The notes: a model not told the origin generated them from the sequence alone. Positions 24,435 through 33,172 are shown, numbered from the stretch's first letter. The stretch is 34,157 bases of DNA from a bacterium (GCA_030922375.1 JAVEPB010000109.1:1-34157); one strand, 5' to 3'. Translations and numbers: made by a program.

Positions 24435-24593
24435 TTATGCTTGAGTACCAACGACTGCACCCTTCGCAGGGTCTGAGGACAGCTGCGGCTCGCTGCTGCC
24501 TTCCGCTTCGGGAGGTGGTTCAACCGAAGCTGTAGGTTCTGGCGGCGGGGCGCTGGGTGGTAAATTGGCCGGGGCTTCAATGCGAACGACCAT
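24435..24593 (-). CDS. Small Pro-rich protein, 52 residues, unknown function
   Basis: A short frame opens with ATG 24593, has GGAG five bases upstream, and codes MVVRIEAPANLPPSAPPPEP then TASVEPPPEAEGSSEPQ and a hydrophilic end. The composition (Pro, Ala, Glu, Ser) is that of a disordered linker or partner-binding tail. It sits about 30 bases after a predicted transcription start and 36 bases before the HDOD gene, so it is well placed as the first gene of that operon. No transmembrane segment or known motif. It may be a real small protein or a translated leader. No homologue is recalled. Confidence 0.45.
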   Translation of the reverse strand: MVVRIEAPANLPPSAPPPEPTASVEPPPEAEGSSEPQLSSDPAKGAVVGTQA

Positions 24594-24628
24594 CTCGGCT
24601 CCATAGTCAACAATTCTTACAATAATTA

Positions 24629-24670
24629 AATTTACACAATTTTAGCCTGTCAGTCAACTTAACAGGCTAA
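24629..24670 (-). promoter_or_regulatory. Promoter with -35 box inside a 9-bp inverted repeat
   Basis: On the minus strand TTGACT (24657-24652, five of six), a 17-base spacer and TAAATT (24634-24629) make a good sigma-70 promoter. The -35 hexamer lies within the 11-base spacer of a perfect inverted repeat TTAGCCTGT (24642-24650) and ACAGGCTAA (24662-24670). This is a typical repressor or autoregulator layout and would control the small ORF, HDOD and receiver genes. Confidence 0.55.
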
Positions 24671-25013
24671 TTCCCCAAATAAACCTCTCTGAATCGGCAC
24701 GAGCCATTCTAGCACTTTAAACCCAGAAGCCGACATCTCGATATAACCCCAATTGATAAATAATTCTCCAGGCTTTGGATCGCAAGTACGAAAAACCTTG
24801 AGAATGAGGCTTTCGGAAAGTAAGAAGGAGGAGGATCCTTCCTTCCATGAAGGCCCACCCCAAATTGCTCGGCCGCCCCCCCCTCCCCCATAAACACGGC
24901 GGGCCGCCGGCCTTTGCCACATATCCCGCCGAATGGCTAATACAACTTATTTCATGCTAATGTTCCGGGACTGTTCACAGCCGAGCGCCTCGATTTTTTC
25001 AGGAGATGCTGTA
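24671..25013. other. Intergenic stretch without a gene, C-rich run
   Basis: No credible gene is seen between the HDOD promoter and mlaA. It holds a C8-T-C5 run (24876-24889), which is G-rich on the minus strand and could fold as a quadruplex, and a weak plus-strand promoter candidate TTGCCA with TAATAC 18 bases on, just before mlaA. A minus-strand frame of 87 codons across this region is Gly-rich then unremarkable and has no supporting signal. Confidence 0.4.
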
Positions 25014-25781
25014 TTGAAATTTTCGAATTCGTTTTTTTCTTCGGTAACCTTCCGGCGCTCCATGCGCCTCTTTGGGACCCTGGTTATAGCTGTGATGCTA
25101 GTCGCCTTCAGCGCCTCCTCCCTCCCGGCTCAGGAGAAAGACGCTGAACCCGAAGAAATAAGCGACCCTCTTGAATCCTTCAACCGGGCGATGTTCGATT
25201 TCAATCTTTTCCTGGACGATGCGATTGGCAAACCCTTGGCCGAGGCCTACAGAAATGTATTGCCCGAGCCCGCGCGGGATTCGATTCGAAATTTTATCCG
25301 GAACCTGAATTCGCCCGTCATCCTGGCCAACGATTTACTACAAGGCGAGGGAGAGCGGGCAAACGACACCCTGGCGCGATTTTTGGTCAACTCCACCCTC
25401 GGCGTCGGCGGCCTTTTCGATGTCGCCTTCGACATGGGTTACTCATACCACTCCGAGGATTTCGGGCAGACTATCGCCGTTCACGGCGTCAAAGAGGGAC
25501 CCTACCTGGTGCTTCCGATCCTCGGCCCCTCCTCCCTGCGGGGAGCCACGGGCAAGGCCGTCGACACTTTCCTCAACCCGCTGACCTATATCGCCGCCGC
25601 CAACGACGCCGATATCTGGCTTTACGGAATGCGGGGAACCGACGCCGTGGATTATCGGTCGCGAAACATCGAATCGCTCGATCAACTCAAGCGTGATTCT
25701 CTTGATTTTTACTCTCTAATACGAAGTATTTACGACCAGCACCGCCGCAACGAGATATTAAACGGCAAAACCGAAAAATAA
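25014..25781 (+). CDS. mlaA: MlaA/VacJ outer-membrane lipid-asymmetry protein
   Basis: About 255 residues. MlaA removes phospholipids from the outer leaflet of the outer membrane and passes them to the Mla pathway. Family signatures are ISDPLESFNRAMFDFN, RNFIRNLNSPVILANDLLQG, TLGVGGLFDVA, HSEDFGQTIAVHGVKEGPYL and PILGPSSLRGATG. I place the start at TTG 25014, which has AGGAG eight bases upstream; ATG 25062 starts exactly at the signal peptide (MRLFGTLVIAVMLVAFSASS) but lacks a ribosome site. The signal region has no clear lipobox Cys, so this homologue may be a soluble or differently anchored form. No other mla gene is adjacent. pyrE follows on the same strand. Confidence 0.9.
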   Translation: MKFSNSFFSSVTFRRSMRLFGTLVIAVMLVAFSASSLPAQEKDAEPEEISDPLESFNRAMFDFNLFLDDAIGKPLAEAYRNVLPEPARDSIRNFIRNLNSPVILANDLLQGEGERANDTLARFLVNSTLGVGGLFDVAFDMGYSYHSEDFGQTIAVHGVKEGPYLVLPILGPSSLRGATGKAVDTFLNPLTYIAAANDADIWLYGMRGTDAVDYRSRNIESLDQLKRDSLDFYSLIRSIYDQHRRNEILNGKTEK

Positions 25782-25893
25782 CTCACGCGCCGAAAGCGCT
25801 TATGCCGTTTTCCCCGTATGGATTTCACCGCCCGGCCAATCTTGCTTCGGGGCAAAGGTTCTTTTTTTCATTTCCAACAAGAGGACAAATGGC

Positions 25894-26562
25894 GTGAGCA
25901 TACAACTCATTGAGAGAAGGGCCCGGGTCTCGGAACTCCTGTTCGAAATCAAGGCGGTTCACTGCAACCTGAATGAGCCCTTTATCTTCACTTCCGGATG
26001 GGCAAGCCCGGTCTATGTGGATTGCCGGAAAATCATCTCCACGCCCCGCCAGCGCCGGGAGATTATCCACATCGCCGCCGAGGAGGTTGACACCAAAATC
26101 GGCCGAAATAATTTCGATATCATCGCGGGCGGAGAAACCGCCGGCATCCCCTTTGCCGCATGGCTCTCGGAATACTTCTACGAGCCAATGATCTACGTTC
26201 GAAAAGAGAAAAAAGGGTTTGGGCGCAAGAGCCAAATCGAAGGGGACCTCGAGGAGGGCCAGAAGGTTCTCCTCGTGGAAGACCTTGCCACCGACGGGAA
26301 GAGCAAGGTGAATTTCTGCAACGCAATTCGCGAGGCCGGCGGAGAGGTGGACCACGCCATCGTTGTATTTTTCTACGGTGTATATCCCACCGCCGAGAAA
26401 ATCATATCGGACGCAGAAATCACCCTTCACGGGCTAACCGACTGGAAAACAAATCTTGAAGTCGGTCAGGCGAAGGGATACTTCAACGCGGTCGAATCGG
26501 CTGAAATCAAGAAATTCCTGGACGATCCGGAAAGCTGGTCCAAAGCGCACGGAGGGGTTTGA
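25894..26562 (+). CDS. pyrE: Orotate phosphoribosyltransferase
   Basis: A 222-residue enzyme joining orotate and PRPP to form OMP in pyrimidine synthesis. It shows SGWASPVYVDCRKIIS near residue 35, IIAGGETAGIPFAAWLS, the base-contacting Lys-rich stretch VRKEKKGFGRKSQIEG (residues 102-117) and the PRPP loop VLLVEDLATDGKSK, all typical of this family's longer form. Start is GTG 25894, with AGAGGA eight bases ahead. A tiny overlapping ATG-GCG-TGA sits five bases earlier in another frame. It lies 112 bases after mlaA and converges with the unknown gene ending at 26579. A core gene, with nothing odd in its composition. Confidence 0.93.
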   Translation: MSIQLIERRARVSELLFEIKAVHCNLNEPFIFTSGWASPVYVDCRKIISTPRQRREIIHIAAEEVDTKIGRNNFDIIAGGETAGIPFAAWLSEYFYEPMIYVRKEKKGFGRKSQIEGDLEEGQKVLLVEDLATDGKSKVNFCNAIREAGGEVDHAIVVFFYGVYPTAEKIISDAEITLHGLTDWKTNLEVGQAKGYFNAVESAEIKKFLDDPESWSKAHGGV

Positions 26563-26578
26563 GAAATTTTTCGGGAAA

Positions 26579-27019
26579 TCAATCCCCGCTGCCTCGATTC
26601 ATTGACCCGGTGTTCATCCGGGGAAGAGAAAGAACATTTATCTCCTCCATGCGCCTGAGTTTGCGGAGGCTGACCGCACGCGTGATGCTGTTCGCCGCCT
26701 GCATTCGGGCCATGTCCATCGCCAGGATGGCTTCGGGGCCTTCCTTGGCCCTGGCCGAGAATTCCTCGACAAGATCCCAGTCCACTTCGCCGAGAAAGCG
26801 CTCCATCTCGATGAATCCGGCGCGCCACCGCTCCCAGTCGGAATCGTCGGGCCACCTTCTGAGCGCGGCGACAAGCGCCTTTGAGATCAACTCCTTCGGA
26901 TAGGGAAGGCCCCTTTCCTGCCCGAAGCACGAATCCGCGCCGCCGCCCTCGAGAACCTCGAAATAGGCGCGGATAATCTCCCGGATTTCGCCATCGTTTA
27001 ATGAGAGAGTCTGGTTCAT
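26579..27019 (-). CDS. Unknown helical protein
   Basis: About 146 residues, predicted mostly helical by pattern, without signal peptide, transmembrane segment or recognised motif. It begins MNQTLSLNDGEIREIIRAYF, and contains WPDDSDWERWRAGFIEMERF and a basic stretch RAVSLRKLRRMEE near the end. The start ATG 27019 has GGAA about ten bases upstream; an ATG at 27049 is possible. It follows no close upstream gene on its strand and converges on pyrE with 16 bases between stops. Coding status rests on even amino-acid composition and frame length. I do not recognise the family. Confidence 0.6.
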   Translation of the reverse strand: MNQTLSLNDGEIREIIRAYFEVLEGGGADSCFGQERGLPYPKELISKALVAALRRWPDDSDWERWRAGFIEMERFLGEVDWDLVEEFSARAKEGPEAILAMDMARMQAANSITRAVSLRKLRRMEEINVLSLPRMNTGSMNRGSGD

Positions 27020-27089
27020 TTGAATGTATTTCCGGTCCGCCGGGACCATCGGCCCAGGGGCCGCGGGCCTACCGCCGAGGCCCTCGGGT

Positions 27090-28124
27090 CTAAAGGAAAT
27101 CCTTCATTTCGACTGTCTTTCGGGTACGGGAACTCTCGGCGGCGGCATAAACAACGGCCAAGTCCTCAAAAGCCACCCGGCCGTCCACCTCGGGGCTCCG
27201 GTCCTCGCGCACACAATCCGCGAAATCCTCGAGCGCGTCCCGAAACATATCCCCATCCGGCATATCGAGGACGGTTTTATCGCCCAGGGGTTCCCGGTCG
27301 ATGTGCAGCCGAATCGGCTCCGGGGCCTTTGAGGGGTCCCGCCACTGCTGGCCGGTAATGCGAAAATGAGCCACCGCCTTCGTCCCGTGGACATTCATGT
27401 GAAACGCCCACGGGCAAGACCACCCACCTCCAGTGTAGGACAAAATACCGTTTTCATGCTCCATGATGATCATCGCCGAGTCTTCGACATCGGCGCTGGC
27501 GTGCATCCGCTTCATTCGGGCCGTGACGCTTCGGATGGGGCCGTGGAGATAACGGAAAGTATCGATGTGGTGAATGGATAGTTGAATGACAACGCCGGTC
27601 GGGTTGAGCTCGGCGCTGGAGCGCCACTTGTCGGGAGTCAGTTCGAGGCCACGCTCCGTGCAAAAGTTGCTCTCATTGATGGACACATCTCCGAGGCCGC
27701 CCGAGTCGATCAACTCCTTGAGGCGGCGGGAGACCGTCAGGCGCCGGGCGCTGTGGCCGATGGCCAGGCGCGTCCCGGCGGCGTCGACCGCATCCACGAC
27801 TTTCCGGGCATGGTCGAGACTATGAGCGATGGGTTTTTCGCAATAAACGTGCTTGCCGGCCGAGGCGATCGCCTCGATATGCTCCAGGTGATTATGGTTA
27901 GGCGTGGTGAGAATGACGGCCTCGACCTCATCGTCGCTCAATAGGGCGTCGAAACTCTCCGCCTGGCGGGACCCGTAGCGGTTCATGAAATCCTGACGCT
28001 TTTCGGGTGTCCTGCTGAAACACGACACAATATTAATCTTGCCCCCGCGAAGGGAGGCGTCCGCCAATACATTGGCCCACCGCCCGAGTCCCATCGAGGC
28101 CACGCGCACCGGTTCAAACGTCAT
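27090..28124 (-). CDS. Gfo/Idh/MocA family NAD(P)-dependent oxidoreductase
   Basis: A 344-residue dehydrogenase of the glucose-fructose/inositol dehydrogenase family. It has the N-terminal nucleotide fold (VRVASMGLGRWANVLAD), ILTTPNHNHLEHIEAIASAG, the catalytic CEKPIAHS motif (E96, K97, P98), and the substrate-domain IQLSIHHIDTFRYLHG with the conserved His. ATG 28124 follows AAAAGGGG at six bases; a longer frame to 28205 lacks conservation. Substrate is likely a sugar, polyol or related alcohol. The unknown gene is next downstream and the hybrid kinase upstream, both on the same strand. Confidence 0.9.
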   Translation of the reverse strand: MTFEPVRVASMGLGRWANVLADASLRGGKINIVSCFSRTPEKRQDFMNRYGSRQAESFDALLSDDEVEAVILTTPNHNHLEHIEAIASAGKHVYCEKPIAHSLDHARKVVDAVDAAGTRLAIGHSARRLTVSRRLKELIDSGGLGDVSINESNFCTERGLELTPDKWRSSAELNPTGVVIQLSIHHIDTFRYLHGPIRSVTARMKRMHASADVEDSAMIIMEHENGILSYTGGGWSCPWAFHMNVHGTKAVAHFRITGQQWRDPSKAPEPIRLHIDREPLGDKTVLDMPDGDMFRDALEDFADCVREDRSPEVDGRVAFEDLAVVYAAAESSRTRKTVEMKDFL

Positions 28125-28285
28125 CAATTTCCCCTTTTGCCAAAAGATAAAAAAAACAAGTGTTATCGGATTCGGAAAATATCGCCAAGCCCGGAACTTT
28201 ATCATTTATAAACAAAGGGCGGAACACGACGGACACCGAAACGAGTAAACGCTAGGGGATCGAACAGAATCCGATTCTTGGTCCG

Positions 28286-31096
28286 CTACCGAAAGATATT
28301 TTTGAGTGTCTCCCGAAAGAACTGGAGATCGATGGGCTTGGTTACGAAACCGTCCGCGCCCACGGCACCGATCCTCTCCTTATCCTCAAACGTTGCCTGC
28401 GCCGTTACGGCTACGAGAGGGATATTCCGCGTTTCGTGCGCGGCCTTGATTCGGGCGGTGGCGTCAAATCCGTCGAGCACCGGCATACGCAAGTCCATCA
28501 ATATCAAATCGGGCTTGTGGCGAATCGCAGCTTCCACGCCTTCAAGGCCGTTATAGGCGGAATAGAACGCCCCGGCCGAGTCCATGAGCAATTTCAGATA
28601 TTCGTGATAGTGTTCCACATCGTCCACCAGCAAAATGCGTTTCCCCGTCCAGGGCTCGGTGCCGCCGCTTCCGCCTTCCTTGCCGCCCACATCGGGCATT
28701 TCCTGTCTGACCGCCGGGCGCGGCAAAGAGAAAGTAAACACGCTTCCCACATCCTTCTTGCTCTCCACCCATACGCGGCCACCGTGAAGCTCGACAAGTT
28801 TCTGAACAAGGCTCAATCCAATCCCCAATCCCCCGGCGCTTCTTCTGTAACCGCTCTCCAACTGCCGGAAACGGTCGAATATCACCTCCTTATCTACGGG
28901 ATCGATTCCCATTCCCTGGTCCTGAACTCTCACCCACACCTCTTCGGATTTCGCCTCCGTCCGAATCGTCAGCAGGCCGCCCCGGTGCGAATATTTCACG
29001 GCGTTTTCCATAAGGTTCGTAAGTATCTGCTTGATCCGCGTCGGGTCGCAAAATACCGGACCACCTCCAAAATCGAGTTCGCATCGAAGAGAAAATTCAT
29101 CCGGCAGCCGAGGCTGCCACGCAGCGGCAACTTCGGATACAAGATCGTTTATGGAAATATTCTCCATCTCAAGGCGGACCTTTCCCTCGTCAATCCGATC
29201 AAGATCGAGAATCTCCTCGATTAAACGGGTCAGATAGTGGCCCGAGTCCTTTATTTTTCCGGCGATTTCCCGAATTTTTTCCTGACCGGACTGGAGCAGG
29301 ATTATATCGCTGAAACCGACAACGGCATTGAGCGGCGACCTGAGCTCGTGACTCATATTGGAGAGGAATTCGCTTTTTGCCGAGTTCGCCGATTCGGCCT
29401 CGTTTTTTGCGCGAACAAGCTCCTCTTCCGCCCGCTTTCGTTCGGTGAGATCCCGATGGATTCCGGCGTTGGCGATATACGTCCCGTCCGCCAGTCTCAC
29501 GGGCGAAAGCGTCATGCTAATCGGAACAATTGTCCCGTCCTTTCGAATCCTTTCGCATTCGACGGTGATCGGTTTTCCTTCCGCCAACAACTCTTCATTG
29601 AATCGATCCGTAGTCTCTCTTAACTCCTCGGGGACAATCAGATTCACATGGCGATCAATGACCTCCGCCTCCGTATAGCCGTATAGCGCTTCGGCCCCCG
29701 AGTTCCAATAGGTGATTCTTCGTTCAGGATCGACGATGATAATCGGATCAGCGGAGTCGCCAACGACGCTTTCGAGAAAATTCCGGCTACGTTGCGCTTC
29801 CTCGTGAAGACGGGCGTTCTCGATGGAGGTGGCGGCTTGGGAGGCCAGGGCGTTAAGAAGGATTGAATCCTCCTGCTCGAAAGCGTCTCTATTTTTCGAT
29901 AGGCAAACGATCGCGCCGATGATCTTTCCCCCCCGGCGCAGGGGTTGTCCGAGATAGGTGTGGAGGTCCCACTCTTTCGCCCAACGGACGTTGATCCAGG
30001 CTGGATCCTCCTGAACATCGCCGATGAGCACCTCCTCGCCCGACTGAACAATCTTTCCGATGAAACCCTCGTCAATCCTGAAGGTATCTTTCCGATCCCC
30101 AGGGTCGCTCTGATCCCCGAATGAAGCCTTCAAAACGATCATCTCGGAGAGCTCATCCAAAAGGAAAATCCGTGAATGGTCTCCCTTTAGGAGATACACC
30201 GCGGCATGCGCAATATTTTCGAGCACCTCGTTGAGGTCAAGGTTTTCGGTGATCTTCTGGCTGAGTTCGTTCAGGACGGCGAGGCGGGAGGCGCGATCCT
30301 TGGCCACTTGATGGAGCATGGCGTTTCTGATGGCTGGCCCGAGATGGTGCGAAATTGAAACAAGAAACTCTTCATTTTCGGCGGAATATCCCTCAACCTC
30401 GACACTGGCCAAGGTCAGATGCGCAATGCATTTCGCGTCCTGAATAATTGGAACAACCAAAACGCTTCGAATCCCGGCTTCGGCCAGACGGCGAGTCCTT
30501 GGGGTGGATACTTCACGAATATCCGGAATCCTTATTGCCCTCTTCTTCTCGTAAACCTCTTTTCCCCAATGCGACTTTATTCCAACTGCTTCGTCTTGAT
30601 AGGGCTCCACCTCGATATCGGAATCGATGTGCCAAAAAAACCGGCTTTCTTCGCCCAGGGTCGCGATAACGCAGCGCTGACACGGCACCACTCGCCGAAT
30701 TTCACGCGCGATGGTTTGAAACAGTTCCTCGGGTTTGAGTTCGGAGCCGACGGCCCGGGCAATTTCTCCAGCGGCTTCGAGCCGCCTGGCCCGCTCCTGA
30801 GAGATCTTATATAGGTTGGCATTTCGTATTACAGGTGCAAGGTGATCGGCGATGGAGACAAGAAGTTCTCTTTCCTCATCGGTAAATACACCGGTCTTTT
30901 TGCTGGCCAGATGCATATGAGCGATGCACCGATCATCCTGGATAATCGGGATCAACAACACGCTCCGATATCCGTGTCTCGCGTTTCGTCCAGTTTCCCA
31001 CGGACTATTCAACAGATCCGGGATATAAATCGGCTTTTTCGCTTTATAGACTTCCTTTGCCAGGAGAGCACGCCCTGCGCTTTCCCGCGGAGGCAT
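28286..31096 (-). CDS. Hybrid sensor histidine kinase, C-terminal part of a frameshifted gene
   Basis: This frame encodes 936 residues: the end of a GAF domain (1-95), two more GAF domains (about 104-262 and 272-430), a PAS domain (about 438-555), a His-kinase dimerisation domain with SHELRSPLN (H583), an ATPase domain with NLMENAVKYS, VQDQGMGID and GLGIGLSLVQKL (640-795), and a receiver with D868 (LILMDLRMP), T898 and K920 (VTKPID). It has no transmembrane segment, so it senses in the cytosol. The ATG at 31096 is only nominal; the frame is open to about 31141 and HYFEKTDEPIG just before the ATG continues the GAF domain. The matching N-terminal part lies in another frame at 31009-31863. Together they make a kinase of about 1190 residues. 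Confidence 0.88.
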   Translation of the reverse strand: MPPRESAGRALLAKEVYKAKKPIYIPDLLNSPWETGRNARHGYRSVLLIPIIQDDRCIAHMHLASKKTGVFTDEERELLVSIADHLAPVIRNANLYKISQERARRLEAAGEIARAVGSELKPEELFQTIAREIRRVVPCQRCVIATLGEESRFFWHIDSDIEVEPYQDEAVGIKSHWGKEVYEKKRAIRIPDIREVSTPRTRRLAEAGIRSVLVVPIIQDAKCIAHLTLASVEVEGYSAENEEFLVSISHHLGPAIRNAMLHQVAKDRASRLAVLNELSQKITENLDLNEVLENIAHAAVYLLKGDHSRIFLLDELSEMIVLKASFGDQSDPGDRKDTFRIDEGFIGKIVQSGEEVLIGDVQEDPAWINVRWAKEWDLHTYLGQPLRRGGKIIGAIVCLSKNRDAFEQEDSILLNALASQAATSIENARLHEEAQRSRNFLESVVGDSADPIIIVDPERRITYWNSGAEALYGYTEAEVIDRHVNLIVPEELRETTDRFNEELLAEGKPITVECERIRKDGTIVPISMTLSPVRLADGTYIANAGIHRDLTERKRAEEELVRAKNEAESANSAKSEFLSNMSHELRSPLNAVVGFSDIILLQSGQEKIREIAGKIKDSGHYLTRLIEEILDLDRIDEGKVRLEMENISINDLVSEVAAAWQPRLPDEFSLRCELDFGGGPVFCDPTRIKQILTNLMENAVKYSHRGGLLTIRTEAKSEEVWVRVQDQGMGIDPVDKEVIFDRFRQLESGYRRSAGGLGIGLSLVQKLVELHGGRVWVESKKDVGSVFTFSLPRPAVRQEMPDVGGKEGGSGGTEPWTGKRILLVDDVEHYHEYLKLLMDSAGAFYSAYNGLEGVEAAIRHKPDLILMDLRMPVLDGFDATARIKAAHETRNIPLVAVTAQATFEDKERIGAVGADGFVTKPIDLQFFRETLKNIFR

Positions 31097-31863
31097 ACCA
31101 ATGGGCTCATCCGTTTTCTCAAAATAATGATGTAATAATTTTCACCCTCGCTGAAGTCCGCAATCACGAAACGATCATAGGGCACTATCCGGCGTATTTC
31201 CTCGGAAACGGTCTGAAAAATCCTGTCCGGCTCCAGGGATGAACCCGCGATTTTCGCGATTCTCCCGACAATTTCCATCCGAGCCGCGCGGTCTTCGTTT
31301 TCGGCGAGTAAAAGCGATTTTTCAATTGCCATCGAAGCGAGGTCGCCGAAGGCTTCGGCGATCTGAAGATCCCCGGAACTGTATTTCCGCTCTTTAAGGT
31401 GGTGAAGAAGAAGAGCGGCGTAAGACTCTCCTCCGACGACGAGAGGAATGGCACACATGGTGCGAAGCCCGATTTTGCGGACATCTTCCGGATCGAAAAT
31501 ATTCGAGTCACGGCCCACATCCGAATAAATCCTGAGTTTTTGGTTTCGAAAAACATCCACCATCATCGTTTCGGCCCGACTGGCGGCAAGCTTTTCGAGA
31601 TACTCCACGGGCATGTTGTTGGTATACAGAATTTCCCTTTGGTTTGAATCGTCGATCCTCTGGATGACAAGGGAACGGTCCGCCTCGAGGATTCGGCACG
31701 CTTCCTCACAAATCACCTTGAGGACCTGTTTGAGATCTTTTTCCTGAAGGATTTTTTTAACGGTGGCGCTGACGGCAGAGTAAAGGGACGCCTCCTCTGC
31801 ACCGGAGGAATCGGCGGGTGGGGAGGCATCGAGCGGTGCATTGGTCACTTCGGGCGGGATCAT
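31009..31863 (-). CDS. N-terminal GAF part of the frameshifted hybrid kinase
   Basis: Residues here form one complete GAF domain (about 30-195, with YTNNMPVEYLEKLAASRAET and AIPLVVGGESYAALLLHH) and the first half of a second (EIVGRIAKIAGSSLEPDRIF, IRRIVPYDRFVIADFSEGE). After NYYI near 31131 the frame turns into unrelated basic sequence and stops at 31009, while the next frame resumes the same GAF domain. The start is ATG 31863 (AAAGG nine bases upstream); a TTG at 31893 is also open. The second GAF is a close relative of the third, for example IRRIVPYDRFVIADF against IRRVVPCQRCVIATL. Confidence 0.8.
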   Translation of the reverse strand: MIPPEVTNAPLDASPPADSSGAEEASLYSAVSATVKKILQEKDLKQVLKVICEEACRILEADRSLVIQRIDDSNQREILYTNNMPVEYLEKLAASRAETMMVDVFRNQKLRIYSDVGRDSNIFDPEDVRKIGLRTMCAIPLVVGGESYAALLLHHLKERKYSSGDLQIAEAFGDLASMAIEKSLLLAENEDRAARMEIVGRIAKIAGSSLEPDRIFQTVSEEIRRIVPYDRFVIADFSEGENYYIIILRKRMSPLVCLRGKAQGVLSWQRKSIKRKSRFISRIC

Positions 31864-32026
31864 GGACCCGGGCCTTTCATCCGCAGGCTTCAATATTCAA
31901 GGGTGCGAATCAAACAAGGACTGAGCATCACAATCGATTCGAAACCAGTCGCCTACGCAAATTTCACCCTACCCCATAGCACCCGGACCGGCAAGGAAAT
32001 TCAGAAATGCCAATAACGAAACCACA

Positions 32027-33172
32027 CTATTTCCGATAAGAAATCCGGTATATCGCTCCCGCGAAATCGTCGGATACGAGAATGGCCCCGTCAGGCATCA
32101 CCTGAATATCCACCGGCCGGCCCCAGGCGACTCCGCCCCTTAGCCAACCCGTTGCGAAATCCTCGTAGCGGGCGAGTCTTCCCTTTTCAACGCGGACCAC
32201 GCGTACCCGGTAACCGATGGGCACGCTCCGGTTCCAGGAGCCGTGCTCCGCGATGAAATGCCGGCCTCGGTACTTTCGCGGAAACATTTTCCCGGTGTAG
32301 AACCGCATCCCGAGAGAAGCCACGTGGGGACCCAACTCCACGGCGGGCGGGGTGAACGAACGGCAATTTTTGTTTCTTCCGAACTCGGGGTCGGGTATCG
32401 ATTTCCCGTGGCAATATGGATAGCCGAAATGCATTCCCTTCCGGGGAGCGTGGTTCAGTTCATCGGGGGGCAAGTCATCGCCCAAATGATCGCGGCCATT
32501 ATCTGTGAACCAAAGCTCCTTTGTCTCGGGATGCCAATCAAAGCCCACCGAGTTTCGAACGCCGCGCGCAAACACCTCCCAGGAGTCTCCCGCCTCCGAA
32601 AAACGGAGTATCGATGCGTAGGGCTCGCCCGGCTCGCAGATATTGCACGGGGCGCCAACGGGAACGTAGAGCCGGCCATCGGGACCGAAGCGGATGAATT
32701 TCCATCCATGGTGCAAGTCACGGGGAAGCTTGTCGTTCACGATAACGGGCGCCGGCGGTTTGCCGAGGCGATTCTCGATATTATCGTAGCGCAGAACGCG
32801 GTTAATCTCGGCCACATAAAGCGAACCATTTCGGAAGGGAACGCCGTTTGGAGAATTCATGCCCTCCGCGATAACGGAAACCTCATCCGCCTTGCCGTCC
32901 CGATCTTTATCGCGAATGGCATAAACCCTGCCGGCCCTGCGGGTCCCGACAAACAAAGTGCCCGCCGGCGACAGTGCCATCGACCTGGCTCCTGGAACAT
33001 TTCGGGCATAAACGGAGATTTGAAATCCGGGAGGAAGTTGAATTCGGTCCAGGCGAATTCCCTGGCCCAACGCGGTGGCGGCGCAAGAGGCGAGTGCGCC
33101 AACAAAAAATAATAATAGGTAGAAGGAGAAGCGGCGCAAAAAACGTGCCCCCCAACGATGCCGTCCGGCCAC
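32027..33172 (-). CDS. PQQ-type soluble sugar dehydrogenase-like lipoprotein
   Basis: About 381 residues with the six-bladed propeller of the glucose/sorbosone dehydrogenase family, which oxidises aldoses with PQQ in the periplasm. Motifs include NGVPFRNGSLYVAEINRVL, DLHHGWKFIRFGPDGRLYVP, RGVRNSVGFDWHPETKELWF followed by TDNGRDHLGDDLPPDELN, and HFGYPYCHG. With GTG 33172 as start it has a compact signal peptide (RFSFYLLLFFVGALAS) ending in a lipobox LASC, so it is likely lipid-anchored. The frame is open to ATG 33250, which would overlap the Rrf2 gene by 47 bases and give an improbably long n-region. Substrate unknown; no PQQ synthesis genes are in view. Confidence 0.85.
   Translation of the reverse strand: MAGRHRWGARFLRRFSFYLLLFFVGALASCAATALGQGIRLDRIQLPPGFQISVYARNVPGARSMALSPAGTLFVGTRRAGRVYAIRDKDRDGKADEVSVIAEGMNSPNGVPFRNGSLYVAEINRVLRYDNIENRLGKPPAPVIVNDKLPRDLHHGWKFIRFGPDGRLYVPVGAPCNICEPGEPYASILRFSEAGDSWEVFARGVRNSVGFDWHPETKELWFTDNGRDHLGDDLPPDELNHAPRKGMHFGYPYCHGKSIPDPEFGRNKNCRSFTPPAVELGPHVASLGMRFYTGKMFPRKYRGRHFIAEHGSWNRSVPIGYRVRVVRVEKGRLARYEDFATGWLRGGVAWGRPVDIQVMPDGAILVSDDFAGAIYRISYRK

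Noticed and set aside
24659-24922. An 87-codon minus-strand frame upstream of the HDOD operon
   Set aside because: Begins with a Gly run from the C-rich tract, has no ribosome site and runs into the operator dyad.
25840-25873. Short stem TTGC/GCAA followed by a T7 run between mlaA and pyrE
   Set aside because: The stem is only four base pairs and separated from the T run, too weak to call a terminator.
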